Source: Neurospora tetraspora
Lineage: Eukaryota > Ascomycota > Sordariomycetes > Sordariales > Sordariaceae
Assembly (NCBI RefSeq): GCF_033439725.1
Contig: NW_026944383.1
Location: 8,370,001 to 8,434,000, forward strand
Direction: 5' to 3'
DNA: 64,000 nt
The notes beneath the pieces are model-generated. The model did no database searches and had not been told where the DNA came from. It worked only from the letters and a program-made list of their open reading frames with translations. This document shows, one piece after another, positions 47,538-59,933 of the stretch. The position numbers and the translations under genes are program-made. Position 1 is the first letter of the stretch; each line of letters opens with the position of its first letter.

Positions 47538-47592
47538 CCTTTAAACGTTCTATTCCTCTATTATATATCTAAGTATTAGGAGTAGAAAGTTT
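47538..47592 (-). pseudogene. copia integrase motif relic (element 2)
   Basis: The minus-strand reading STPNTxIYNRGIERLKGIIN fits the copia integrase YTPQQNG.AER.NRTI motif. It lies upstream of the reverse transcriptase relic in element orientation, as expected for copia. Confidence 0.6.
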
Positions 47593-49659
47593 AAGAACTG
47601 TATTATACCGGGCGAATTTATTCTTAATTTTATTATTTTTAAATTTACTATTATATTCTACGGTTTTAACGTTAATATTATATCGGTACTTAAATATTTA
47701 AATATAGTTAGCTCAAGTATTAGCTATCGTAATAATTTTTTGGTTCGATAAATAGTAATTTTAGATTAGTTTTCATTATCGATAGGTAATTAGAAGAAGG
47801 TAATATAATCCTTTAAATCCTAATTTAAAATCGAGGAAATCGACAGCGAATTTTCTCCTAGGCCGTAGCTTTGGTCTTTCGAGACGGAGCTAATTTATTG
47901 TTTTATTTTTACCATTTTATATATATTATATTTAATTAAAGATATACTATGTAATTGTATTCTATTAACGTTCTATAGATAGTCGAATACCTAGGGACCT
48001 AAGTAGCCAAACCGCTAATACTATATTTCCGTTAATTATTTTAAAAGTCTTCGTATATATAAATTAATTTAATAATAGTACGCTACGAACGAAATTTTAG
48101 TAAATAAAAAAAGGATAATCTTAATAATTATTTAATTATAACTAATATTTAAATAATAAAAGAATAAATTGTTAACCTTCTTTAAATGATTATCTAGTAG
48201 TCAATAGTCCTAATAAAACCCCTATTTTTATAATTAAAAATAAGAAACGAAATTAATAGTAAAATTAAAATAAAAAGCAATTTCTTTTAATTATAACTTT
48301 AAAGGACTATTTTTATCCTTAATAATAATATCGACCTCCCCAAACCCTTTAATGTCTATTTAAATATTACTAGCCTATAAAGAATTATCCGGATTAATAT
48401 AATGAAAATAAAGGAAACGAATAATTTTATTAAATATATAAAGCGAATTACTTAAATCGAATATTGTTAAATTATTAAGATAGTAAATTTTATTTCTAAT
48501 TTTAAATGTTCCGCTAATTTAGAAGGTTACTTTATAAATTTGATTCGATAATTACGCTAACGCTAATTCTTCCTTCTCGACTTTCTCTTCTTTTTTTAAA
48601 GAATTTAATTATTTCTTTAGCAAATTCTAAAATTTTGCGAAGTTAATTTTAATAATATATTTAATAGAGGGGTATAATTTAATATATAAAAGCCTCGCAT
48701 TTAAATTAATATACTAATAATTTTTAAAAGAATAATAGCCTCTCTCGTATATTTTGTATACTATACCGTCACCCTTCTTACGCGGTTGAATTTTAGATTT
48801 ATCTAACGGGAACTTTCTTTTCTTAATACTAAAACCCTTAGGCTTTTTATTCTTACCTTCGTAATAAGCGTCCTTATTTTTAATATAGTTATAATTTTTA
48901 TTATTATATTTCTAATTATTGTATTCGATACTAAACGATTCGTTAGCGCTAAAAGTACTATAATAGATTCCTCTTTTTTTAGCGGCGACTGTATAACGGA
49001 TAATATTAATACTATACCGTTTAAAATCCTTATAGACTTCTATATATTTAAAGGTATTAATGGCTATTTCTTTATTAAATTTCTAAGTGCTATTATACTA
49101 CCCCGGGCAAACGATTTTAATGTATTAATAAAATTCGAATACTATGAATTAGCGATGAGAATCTCCCCAATTCCTTTATTCTAACTATTATTTATAATAG
49201 TAGATTAGGTTTACAATTAATTAATCTAATTCTTAGGTTTTTTCGTAAGGATAATGATAATTTTATAATATATTTTCTTTACTTTAATTTAATTATTAAC
49301 CGCTTTATAATGTATTATTTATTTAAAGTTTTAATATTATTCGTTAGTATTATATTCCTTCCTTATAATTCTATTTTATAATTTATAATTAATTAACGAT
49401 TTTATTTAGGTATGTATAGCTTTATTGCTAGCTACGAACTCCTTTTAATCCTTTTTATTATCGGAATAGAGGTTAACTTCTAATTTATAGAATTATTTAT
49501 TAATAAAGTTGTCTTCGGTAATAAAAATATTAATTATAATCTCGTTTCGGTCGTAGTATTTAATAAGTTCTTTATAATTAATCCTATTTTTGTAAATAAC
49601 GAATTAAATATTAATACTACTATCGAAACGTATAAATTCCGCCTTTATATTACTAATAT

Positions 49660-49664
49660 AGGTC
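49660..49664 (+). repeat. 5-bp target-site duplication AGGTC (left)
   Basis: AGGTC directly before the solo LTR, repeated at 49929-49933. Confidence 0.85.
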
Positions 49665-49928
49665 TATCACGGGGCGAGGCACTGTTGAGGGTAGGGTAAG
49701 ATATACGTTGTTGTACAAAGGGGAGGAAAGGAAGGTGTGCGTGGAGGACTGGCTATATAGGCGGGAGCCCTGGTCAGACCAGTCCGTGCACGCGCACACG
49801 TGCAACTGCACGTGACTGCTGTGTATGTAGCTAGTGCGTGCATAGCTCTAGGCTATGGCACTAGCTCTGGGCATGGCACATAAGTCAGTCAGTGCAGTGC
49901 AAGAATGTTATAGGCTAGCCCTGTGATA
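49665..49928. mobile_element. Solo LTR, 264 bp, little RIP, nested in copia element 2
   Basis: The segment is GC-richer than everything around it. It begins TATCACGGGGCGAGG and ends CTAGCCCTGTGATA, with an inverted TATCAC/GTGATA end pair. These ends are probably TGTCAC/GTGACA changed by one RIP-type mutation each. Exact AGGTC duplications flank it, the size typical of LTR elements. Inside, GGCTATATAGG (about 49750-49760) is a good TATA box. No internal element sequence is present, so two LTRs probably recombined. Confidence 0.85.
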
Positions 49929-49933
49929 AGGTC
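49929..49933 (+). repeat. 5-bp target-site duplication AGGTC (right)
   Basis: Exact copy of 49660-49664. Confidence 0.85.
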
Positions 49934-50215
49934 TTTACTTCCTTAATTAAGGAGTAATAATTAGGATAAAGCTATCTCGGTACGGAAAGTTTCTTAGTCT
50001 TTTCTTAAAGCTAATCCTTAAAGGTATTAAGGATATACTTCGACTAGAGTATAAGCTCCTATCGTAATTAATTATTGCCGTCTTTAAAGTAAACGACGTT
50101 TTCTTTCGTTTCGGTAGGCTTTAAAAGGGACATTGTAATTCGGTTATTATTTATTATTTAAATATATTAATCGTTATGTTAAAAGGTTGTATATTAGATT
50201 ATTAATTAATAAATT

Positions 50216-50370
50216 TGCTAGTAATTAATTGATTCTATATATCTAACTCGAACGCTCTGGTATAGGGAGTTCTGGGGGTAACCCATATTTGCCAAGACCT
50301 GTTAAATCAGGTGGCTGGGACTCTGGCATCTAGCCCACATCTGGCCAGAATGCCACCCTAGAATCTGACA
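50216..50370 (-). repeat. 5' LTR of copia element 2 (155 bp)
   Basis: Pairs with 44721-44875. It keeps more C and G than its partner toward the right end, where it borders unmutated genomic DNA at 50371. Confidence 0.87.
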
Positions 50371-53300
50371 GATAGCGAACAGATGGAGTTAACGGGTTGT
50401 GCTGATGCCGGCTGATCCTCCTTTTCAGACATACCGTGCCGAAAACGCAGCGTCTCGGTACCGGGCCGTGTGGGAACTGTTTCTTCCCCCGTCACAACCG
50501 CACGTCAACAACGTCAGGTACCATTCTTGACGTTCTCACCTTCCCCTTTTGTCACATTGACCATCATCACTTCCCAGTGCTTCTTCGTAACGACTTCCTT
50601 CGCTGAAGTGGCTTGTTGTCTTTCTTCCCTCAACGTGTTCCCATTTTCCTTCTTCCTCTTCTTTCCTTCCATCTTCGACGGCCCGAGACAGAAAGAGCAG
50701 AGGAAACCGAACGGGCGCCTCTTGCGCGCGTCTACGCATCTTCCACATTTCCACCACATGTGTGACCATCACACGCCCAAATCTCGATTGTGGCTCGCAG
50801 CCTGCGAACGAACATCACTGGACGCCACAATCCCAAAAGAAAGGAAATGTGAGAGCTGAGTGAGTGTACCTCTGTGCCAAGGCCTGCCAGTAATGCCTGC
50901 AAGAAGGGGGTCGAGAAATCCGAGAGGGGGTGCAGAATTCGAAAACACCAGGAAACGCGCAAGACTCGTCGATATCACTGTGGCTTGACCACCGACACAT
51001 GCAAAACGGTGCGTCGAAAATCTCCCATCCTTAACCTCATCTTCCTCCTCAACACTGTGATGTAAGCGCCAAGTCACAGCCTTGTCGAGTACCTGTGAGA
51101 ATCACTGTCTCCCCCAAGCTTCAGGTGAACGCTATTTCGCGGCCAATAGCCCACCGCCTACCGAGAACCACCGTTTCATACTTCCATATCCGAAAGCGAT
51201 AGCGACAATACACACCGTTCTGCTCGTCTGTACTGGAATTACCGATTCACCTTTTCGTCTTCACCGCCAGCCACGCCCACGAGACACACAAAACCGTTAA
51301 GGAGCGGCGCAGAGACCCTTTCGTGGCTTCGTTAGGTCCTTTGCTTAGAGTGTCTCTGATAGGGAAGATTAGCCTCGTTGGCCTGGTAGATGACTGGCAG
51401 ACCGAGAATCCTTCGCTATTTCCGTCTCAGCAGAAGTGCCAGCCACCAGTGCTGGAGAGTGGATGAACAACATGGACATTACGGATCTCGATGTATTTCC
51501 CATCTTTCGTCCGGTGTTCAGTCTGGTCTCTCCTTCTCTGGCATCAAAAGGAACGGAACAGCCCGTTCGCCACCACGATGCTGAACCATTGAAGGTTGAA
51601 ACCCCCGCATTCTGAAGACGAGGGGACATCATTCGGTGAGCAACAATGATCGTTCGTTCTAGCAGTTTTCCAAAGGTCCTTCCATCTCTTTTCTTTTGTC
51701 GATCTGCCGACTTCCGACTTCTCCCCACGGAGATCCTTTGAGAAAGCAATATTTCCTTCGTCACCGTACATGAGTCGAGTTTCAGGTGCTGTACGATGTC
51801 GACAGTGTATCGAACCTTCGAAAGGGTGTGATACATGCCATCGTCTTGCATCCTCGCACTTCATGCCACCTGAAGAGTCGTGTGGATTGGCAGTCATCGA
51901 GATGAAAGGCCTCCCACCGTCAGTATCGGGCTCTCAACCATGATGCCATGTCTGGACCATGACCAGCTGTACACTACAGCTTCAGCAAAGAATGCCGTAG
52001 CAATAATGACGATTTCACCGAGAATCTGGAGAATCTGGACCGCCCTTCCAGCCACAAGGCAATCTTGAAACATCTTGACACGAAGCATGGCAACCCTACC
52101 GCTGATCTGATGTGATCACCAAAACCGTTGACGACAGGTTCGCATTTTTTTGCGTTTTGCCATCTTCCAGCACCAGTTCCAGGTCCTCCGTAACATGGCA
52201 TGGCAAGGTATAGCATGGTAAGTTCCGCCCGCGTCTCGTTGGCCTCGGCGGTCTCGTCCAACAAGCGCACTTTGCCGCCTATCCGCTTTCACGCCGCTTG
52301 CGCCGTAGAATTGCATACGCACAACTGGTACACCGTTTTCTTCATCAATCTTCTTGCAGTTCGTATTAAAATGGGGGATGCAAGCCACTGAAGCCTCTGA
52401 CCCCTGATTCTTGCCTGGTTGTTAACCACTCCAACCATTCCAACATGAGTGCACCATAGGGTTAGAACTGGGGCTTGCTGGCTGCTGACTTCCGTAAGGA
52501 ACAGAGAATATATGGCAGTGTATAGAATGGCTGGGACATACTCAAACGGATGAAACTGCCAGGAACAGGACAAAAATAGGACTCGATAACACCATCTCGA
52601 AGTTGAAGAAATGGTGTGGAGTGGTGTGTACGATACGGTACTGACTTGCTTTCTTCTCCGTTCACTTCGGTCATCGTGCGAACTGTCTCTGAGTTAATCT
52701 CAACGTAGAGGTATCCATGTGTCTGCCATTGTTGATCAGCCAGACCGGCGAACGCCACTGATCATGAAGAACGCCATACCTCTAGAGGTTGTGTCGCACA
52801 AGTCCGCCAAGCTCCGAGGTCCCAATCGGTGAATCCGTGAAACACACAGAACCTGCCTCTGCGTGCGTCAAGAAGAGGGAAACTTCGATCCGGCACTCTT
52901 CCGGCAGTCTGGAACCGAGCCTTGCTCAGTTCGCGGGTGGACGAATGAGCTCCTTGATGGCGGCTGGTTTGAACGCGCCATCTAGCTACAATCCTCTGAA
53001 TATGGTGTTATTGGGGGTCTTCGCGTGCAAAGAAGTGACTGAGATGTGGGCAGGGCAGATGCCAGATCTGGAGTGCACTATTCTGAGTTGTTGTGAAGTG
53101 GTGTGCTATCAACGTTCAAACGTCGTTCAAACCTCGTGTTCACAAGGAGTGCAACACAGCTGCATCACCAGGAGAAGCAGCATAGAATCTGTGAGGCATC
53201 TGTGAGGCATAGCGCGATGCCCAAGAATAGAACTTGCCGTGCATTCTGTACCTTGTGGACCTGCATTAGAAGTGTTCCATGCAGGTGTACCTGACTGGCC

Positions 53301-55496
53301 AAGCAGTGTTAAGGCTGTTTCGAAACGGCCAAGACTACCGCCATGTGTTTTCAAGAGGGCCAAGATGCCCGGTTATGACGACTACGAGGAACGAAAATAG
53401 TGATGATGATGCTAGGATAAGCCAAAAGGGACCGTCTCGCATAGAAAGCTCTATCTTCAGACGTCGTATAGGCAGGCAACGACGAGATAGGATCGATACT
53501 TGACGCCATCAACGACCGTAACGAACATTCCACGGCGGTGCAGTGGGCCAGGCGGAAGACCACCGTATTTGCCAATATCTGCCAGGTGCGGTGCCTGTGG
53601 TTGCATGTTGAGACGATCATATGGCTTGTTGGCCTTCTCCCTTGATGTGAACACCGAACACAGAGCACTCAGCCTTGCAGGCCAAGTTTCGAGGCCTGCC
53701 TGAGGCTGGAATTCCCATTGGATGATAGGAGAGGGAAATGGGACAAGGAGAGCTCGCGTGGCCAGAAATGAGCCAATTGCCATGTTTGTCTGACTCTGAT
53801 TCACGCATGCAGATTGGTTTCCGAACTGTCGGGTCGGCCCTTGGGTGCATTGTGTAGAGTGGAGGGAGAGTGGGAAGGATGAAGGAACGAGAGAGGAGGG
53901 CAAGGACAAGCGAGAGGGGGGGAGGACCAGTCTGGAATAGACAAGTCGTAGCGAGGTGCTAGTGAGGTTCAACAGAAAGTGGGCAGTGGTGCCGAGACAC
54001 CCTGCTGAGCCACAGCAATACTTACGCCTACTTGACGGTTGTCGATAAGGCGGCCGCTAGTGACTGTGGTCCTTGACCAGGTGACAGTGCCTGTTTGTTG
54101 CGCTTCAGTTATCTGTTTCTGTCCCTCCCGAGTCACTTACGCGTGGGGTTTGGAGTGTGGCTTGTGCCCTCCCTCCCCCAGTCTTCAGCTTTTCTATCCT
54201 GTGTCCTTCATCTCCTCGGCAAGCCATTTCTCGCAGAATATGGTGCTCGTTGGTTGAGAATGACCGGTCTCTAGTAAGTAGTCTTGAGAGGCGTGGGCTT
54301 GCCGTCGATAGATTTGTCGTCAAGAGTGGAAATCGTGCCATCATGCCATTCCGTAAGCACAAGGCCTGGCAGGGATTGCACAGTCCAGCTGTCAGACTTG
54401 CTCTTATTGCCTGTCAGACCTGGGGAGAAGTCAAGGGATCCCAGTGACGCATGCTTGAAGCAAGGACCGAACTGTGAAAGAAACGGTGGAAATTCGTTGG
54501 GTGTGGGATATCAGTCTCGACTTCAAGGTCTGATACAACCGGTGATACAACCGGAGATACCCAAAGCCTGATTGACCGTGGAAGAAATTAGACAATGAAC
54601 TGCCCCCAAAACGCAGGGCCAGAGCCAGACCGGAAATGGCCAAATTTATCGATCATGTTGAACTACGATCCGACTGCACCTCCACGAGATTGTGGATCGC
54701 CCATCATCTTCTTCAAAAACTGATCGGAGGTCGGGCCGGGTCCAGTGTCCGACTGTCGTTGGCATGTCCGCCGAGTCCCTATCGAGACGAAAATTTCCGA
54801 TGTTGATCATCAATGAACGAAAAGGAAACCGGTGACTGCACCTTCATCCGTACCTTACTTAGCGTCAAGCCTTGCCCTGCTGTCCCCCAAGGGTGTCTCG
54901 GGACCGGGAACCGTAGTGTCAAGGACAGTGGGCGATACCCTATCGTTCAACTGCCTGTCTGCCTGCCTGCCGAGAGAGTAACCGCGAATATCTCTCCAGT
55001 CCCTGAACAGCGCTGAAATGCCAACGAGACCAGTGACAGCCACCGTGAGAGCACAAGATGCGGGGGAGGCTGAGCTCTTCCGTCCGGCACACGTGTTTCT
55101 GTCCTACCCCGTCTGTGATAGGTGCAAGTTATCATAGTTATGCCGCGAAGGGAGGGGATAGGCAAGAAAGTATAAAAACTGTTATTCTTTTCTTGTCCTG
55201 GTGACTCGCTATCCCGTCCGAGATTGGTCTGTTTAATCACCGTTAACGTAAACGTAAACGTGGGGGGGAAGGCAAAAGGGCCAGCCAACGGTGTAAGGCA
55301 GAGACTGTTTGGCCAATCACATGTGAACACTTATTGATTCCGGTCGAGTTGAACAGTTTCTTATTCGACTCCATGACCACCTTGTCAGCGTCGGTTTGTT
55401 GCGCGGATAGTCGTACACTGTCCTCCATGTTGAGACGTTGATATTGAAGGTATCTTGGCCTTCTGTATGTCTGACTTTTAGCTCTTCCACCCCCAT
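50371..55496. other. Gene-poor region, no supported gene
   Basis: About 5.1 kb of ordinary composition with many short frames on both strands, none with a domain, homologue or consistent coding pattern that I recognise. It may contain untranslated RNA genes or small multi-exon genes. Nothing can be supported from sequence alone. Confidence 0.5.
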
Positions 55497-55575
55497 GTTT
55501 CGTTTCGTTTCGTTTCGTTTCGTTTCGTTTCGTTTCGTTTCGTTTCGTTTCGTTTCGTTTCGTTTCGTTTCGTTT
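55497..55575 (+). repeat. (CGTTT)15 pentanucleotide microsatellite
   Basis: GTTT followed by fifteen perfect CGTTT units (55501-55575). It is uninterrupted, so recent expansion is likely. Confidence 0.98.
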
Positions 55576-56530
55576 AGGTAGGTAGTTGTTGCTTGGGGGC
55601 TGGCTAGTTCGCGACCAATACGGCTTCTGGATGGTGTAGCACTGCGTCTTCGCTTGCTTTCTGCCCTAAAGCCAGCACATACGAAAAGATGGGATAATGG
55701 AGATCTCGGGTAGATCCCAAATCTCCAGTCTGACGCACTGAGACGCTGTATGTTTAGTTATCTCGATTGTGTGTCCCTCTCCCGATGAACTGCCCGATGG
55801 CCCAGTCTCTGAAGCCGAAACATGTTCGTTCCCCTTCCGACATTTCCACTGCTTTTGTCTGGCTGGGATAGCTAACCGGCAGCAGCCAGCAGCTGCAGCA
55901 GCAGGAGAGCCAGCTTCGTAAGTGGTGAAACACGCCTTACTCCTCCCTGTCTCTGTCGTCCATCCTCTACCGTGATCCGTGATCCGCTCCGAGACTGCAG
56001 AGGAGACGAGATTGCGAGACAATCTGCACCCGAGAACCGTCGGTTTGGGCCGAGAAGAGGAGGTTCGTGAGGAGAGTAGCGAATCGTCCCTGTGGTCCAC
56101 TCCTGTCGTTAGTTCGAGGGGACTGAGAGGGACAAGTACTCGGTACTTACGGGCCTTAAGGACACACCCCTCCCTTGCTTTATCCGTAGCTGTGCACTGG
56201 GTACCTTGCCAATCGCTGCCAGACTGCCCAATGACGCTATACGGAGTGGACGACGACACCTCTTGGGGCCTGATCTTTTTCAGGATGCTGAGCCGGCATT
56301 CCAACTTCAACATTCTGACTGTGGCTTCGTCTACTCCACAATTTAAAACGCTTTACCCTTTTGAGCTTATCAGAAGCAGCCAAGACGGTCCGGTTCTTAG
56401 CGAGTAGAGTGTGGTGTAGCTGAAATATCGTCGGAATACTCCGTCTTTATACCTCGCCAAGGCGCTAATCATCAACCAATTAGAAGGCCTAAATTCAGGG
56501 AAGTTGAGCGTTAGAATAAGAAAATTGAAA
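55576..56530. other. Intergenic, no supported gene
   Basis: A 215-codon minus-strand frame (56313-55666) is the longest. It has no recognised motif and looks like chance. Nothing else is seen. Confidence 0.45.
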
Positions 56531-56532
56531 TA

Positions 56533-56661
56533 CTCGTCGGTTAGGTGCACGCATTGGCCACCCTCTGGGGGCCAGCCATGTGGGGCCTCCCTTTGGGGGC
56601 CGCTTAGTCGGTTGGCTAGCTGCAAGCGAGACCCCGGTGGACTCCACACCTAACCGACGAG
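56533..56661. mobile_element. 129-bp MITE with 15-bp perfect inverted repeats and TA duplication
   Basis: Left end CTCGTCGGTTAGGTG is perfectly repeated in inverse orientation at the right end (CACCTAACCGACGAG). TA dinucleotides flank both sides (56531-56532 and 56662-56663), as for Tc1/mariner-type elements. Internally, two CT.TGGGGGCC-like direct repeats occur. It is too short to code. Confidence 0.85.
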
Positions 56662-56663
56662 TA

Positions 56664-59600
56664 ATAGGGGTGCTATCTTTTCAACTCAACTTTCCAATAC
56701 ATCCCCACCGACCCACATTAACCTGGCCCACCCCAAAGTCACTCGCCCTTGGAATGTCGAACTCAGCATCCCAAAAAAGATCATACCCTTGGGCAATGTC
56801 GTGCTGAAGGTGACTTCGGTACCTAGCAACTGTCGGTATCAGGGCAAGCTACACACGGGACCGAGTCCATACTGTGTACGAATCGCTGCTGAGGTGTCGG
56901 CGGCATCGGTGTCGGCTCCGCGTTGTTGAATTGAAGGTTGTTCGTGTGTGACCCTGGACGGTCCCTGCCTGCCTCGTAGATCGAAGGGAAGTGCCCAGGC
57001 GCTTCTTGCCCTGTTATGCCCTGTAAAATTGTTAGTGCATTGCTGTTGGTGGCGCGGGCCACCTGCGTCCCTTCCACCTTGCCTGCCGTCAACATTGCTT
57101 CTTCCACCTCCCACCGTCCACGACATCAACAATGTGACAGATTACCGCTACCACGCACTGGGCTGCGCATCCGGTCCGTTCAGTAGCTGTCAGACAGACA
57201 TGATGAAAGACAGGTGAGTTGCTAAAAAAGGATTGACTTCTACCACTAGTCTGATAGTGTACCTGCGCCGTCTAGATAGCGTGTCCTGTCCGCTAACAGA
57301 TTGAAAGCCGGTGAAGCAGACTACGAACATCTCGACATGCACTGCACACATCATACGGCTCGCAGAGCGCAGATAGTGGCAAAAATGCGTTTGTTGTTCG
57401 CTGGCCATTGGAGGCCTTGTCTGCCGTCGACCTTTCTTTGGGCGAAGGACCTGGGTGAAGGACCCGGTCCATTTAAACATGCCCGCCATACTGCCAGCGA
57501 AACAGCGACGGCGACAGTTACGGTACAGTCCTCGGTCCGGGTCCGTCTCAACCTAGTGTCCACTCCCGAGGCCCCGGTTCCGGTCTTCACTAGACGACAC
57601 CTAAGACATCACGGAGATAATATCGCCGGAACGCCATCATTAAACCGTTGGCCGTCTTGTCTCTGCCCAACTCCGAGTCCGGGAAAGATTGTCGGTCTCT
57701 GTCAGCGCTGTTTCGCGGATGTTGAACCGACCGGTAGACTAACAGGAGCTCCTGTCATCCTTTCATTTCTTCTTTTTGCTGATCACGGGGAGGGGGATCA
57801 CTAACACTCGAATAGTTGAGTAATTACTCTTCTCATCCCCCCATTCTGCAATCCCATTCTCCATGCACCTCTACACCCTCTTTTAGGTGCCCAATGTCTG
57901 AAAAGAGTTATCGTCTCTTTCTTCCTTTCTTTTCTCGTCTTTGGTCGTCAACCATCACCACTACAACAATACAAAAAATGATAGTGTAGTTGCACTCATC
58001 ACCTATCCCAACACCACCATGACATCCGGGGAATCTGGAAAGCTTCCCTTTTCCCTGCCTGTCACTCACAACGCAGCTATTCCCGCTCGTCTTCGGGTGA
58101 AAGGTTCTGAGATTCGGCGGGCAATTCTCATAGCGCACCTTATAGCGCCAAAAGATCAGCCCATGGGCCCACCGAGGCGCTGAAACTAGCGGTCTTTTAG
58201 CTGCCTTTTGGAATTCCGGGCCGCTAGTCCTGCCTGTCATGTCACCTGTCCAATGTAGCTGTAGGTGATAGCGAGTTACCACTGCTTGGGCAGGCAGGGA
58301 GGTCAGCCCGCCAACGACGGTTTCCTCCAACCAACGAAACCAGCCGACGAAAGAAAAGCAAAGGCGAAAAAGGGAAAGAGAAACAAGGGAGTACTCGCCT
58401 GTCACTCTCGTCATTACAATGAGGGGAAAGCTGAACGCTCATTGCTCCGACCAAGTTTTTGGAAATTGGTGCTATCACATCCACCACATCTAGTTCTAAT
58501 CGATCTAATCGCTCCCGAGATTGTGGATCCAGATTGGATCGTGTCTGAGTATTGAATGTAACCAGGTACTTGGGCCCAACTACACTACCAGACAGTAATG
58601 CTCTCCACTTCCTCCTGTGAACAACAGGAAAGAAAGAAAAAGATTACTTAGTGTTGTCCATCTCGTCTTCGCTCAGATACACACACACCAGTGCCTGTCA
58701 TGGCGAGCTAGTTTCCTACAAAAGCGTGGCGTAGAGGGCAGCTTATACTAGCACTCCAGCCAATCCGGTTGCCAATGCTCGTTCGGGTGTTCTGTAGCGG
58801 GCCGATATGTCATCTGTCACTGTCAGACTGAGGGGAAGTCAGGGCAAGGCATCATCACCACCATTCCCATCTGACTACACACGTTCGCGATTCAGCATTT
58901 TTACTTTTGATGAAGATAGCCAGGCTGTCATAATTCTCTGATCCTAGTCAACTTGGGGCTTGCATTGGCACACTCTTTCATTGTCTAAGGAACAAATCAT
59001 GAAGATGCTGTTTGAAGGCCTGAAAACTTGACCGCAAAACAAAAACTGAACAAAAGCCTTACATACGGGTGGAAGCCGGTGCAGTAGCATCATGCATCTT
59101 CCCCGTTCCGCCGTCCGTCAGCCATGATCCCGCTTTTCTTCGTCTGTGAAGGCTTTCTTCGCGCAGGCTGACTGACTGATGAATGATGGTGGCGTCAACG
59201 TGGGTGTAACATCGTAGCGTAAGGTCTCAGATGATCGTGATAATCCAAAAAAAAAAAAGTGGAAACGAAGCCGGTGAAGCACTGGATATCCACTACGCAA
59301 AAGAAGAAGCAAGCGTGAAATTTCCTCATCTGGAACTCTAAGCGACATTTTCCTACCACTTTACCCTTTCATCACGAGCCTGCTTCTCCACCACCTCGAC
59401 GCTACGAACATTGCGTACATCCAGATGATGCACGACAATGGACAGTTGGTGATCTGTCAAGCCCTGATTCGCACACTCCTATCCAGCATCACGTCTCTAC
59501 CCGGAATGGCGGACAAGAAGTGATAACCCCCGTCAACATCTTCAACGCAGCAACAAGACCCGAGCAGAACCAGACAGCCTTGGAGGAGTCTGGGTCTCTG

Positions 59601-59925
59601 CTGATCATGCCATATTTGACGCGCTATCGAAGGGGCGATCAAGATCAAGATGTGATATCTCTTTTAGCGCAAACGGGCGGCATCGCGGAAGCAGATCATC
59701 GGCGATAGGTATGTCTCCGAAGGGGACGCGGCGGGATGAACTTCCGCAGAGGAAATCGTAGTTTCTGTGGTTAGCTAGACATCGTTGGTGCTGACTGGAT
59801 GGCACTTGGAGCCTGAAGTCGTCACCAGGGATGCCCAGCTAAGCATACACCCGAAACTGATAGCAAGAATTTGCCGGGAATAGCGCCTTGCGCAGCTCAG
59901 TGAGCATGGAAACACAAGTCCGATA
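56664..59925. other. Gene-poor region, no supported gene
   Basis: About 3.3 kb. Frames up to 167 codons (57301-57804) lack recognisable domains. A 12-base poly-A run near 59249 is the only simple repeat. No RNA gene is recognised. Confidence 0.45.
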
Positions 59926-59933
59926 ATGATGAG
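59926..59933 (+). repeat. 8-bp target-site duplication ATGATGAG (left)
   Basis: Exact copy at 60358-60365 on the other side of the MITE. Confidence 0.88.

Larger units (their letters stand above)
44721..50370 (-). mobile_element. Ty1/copia LTR retrotransposon 2, RIP-mutated, 5650 bp
   Basis: Direct repeats of 155 bp at 44721-44875 and 50216-50370 are LTRs; on the minus strand they start TGTCAGATTCTAGGGTGGC and end in AGCA. The interior is RIP-mutated and carries, on the minus strand, an integrase relic (about 47538-47592) and a reverse-transcriptase relic (about 46160-46290) in copia order. A later solo LTR of another family sits at 49665-49928. No perfect 5-bp target duplication is seen at the outer ends (AGATT and GATAG). 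The LTR sequence differs from that of copia element 1, so it is a separate family. Confidence 0.87.

Noticed and set aside
55240-55575. Telomere-like repeat
   Set aside because: CGTTT units are not the fungal telomere repeat TTAGGG, and no TTAGGG array is present.
55666-56313. 215-codon minus-strand ORF
   Set aside because: No recognisable motif and overlapping frames on the other strand of similar length; weak evidence.
57301-57804. 167-codon plus-strand ORF
   Set aside because: Starts at a non-ATG codon, shows no domain, and is covered by an antisense frame; not supported.
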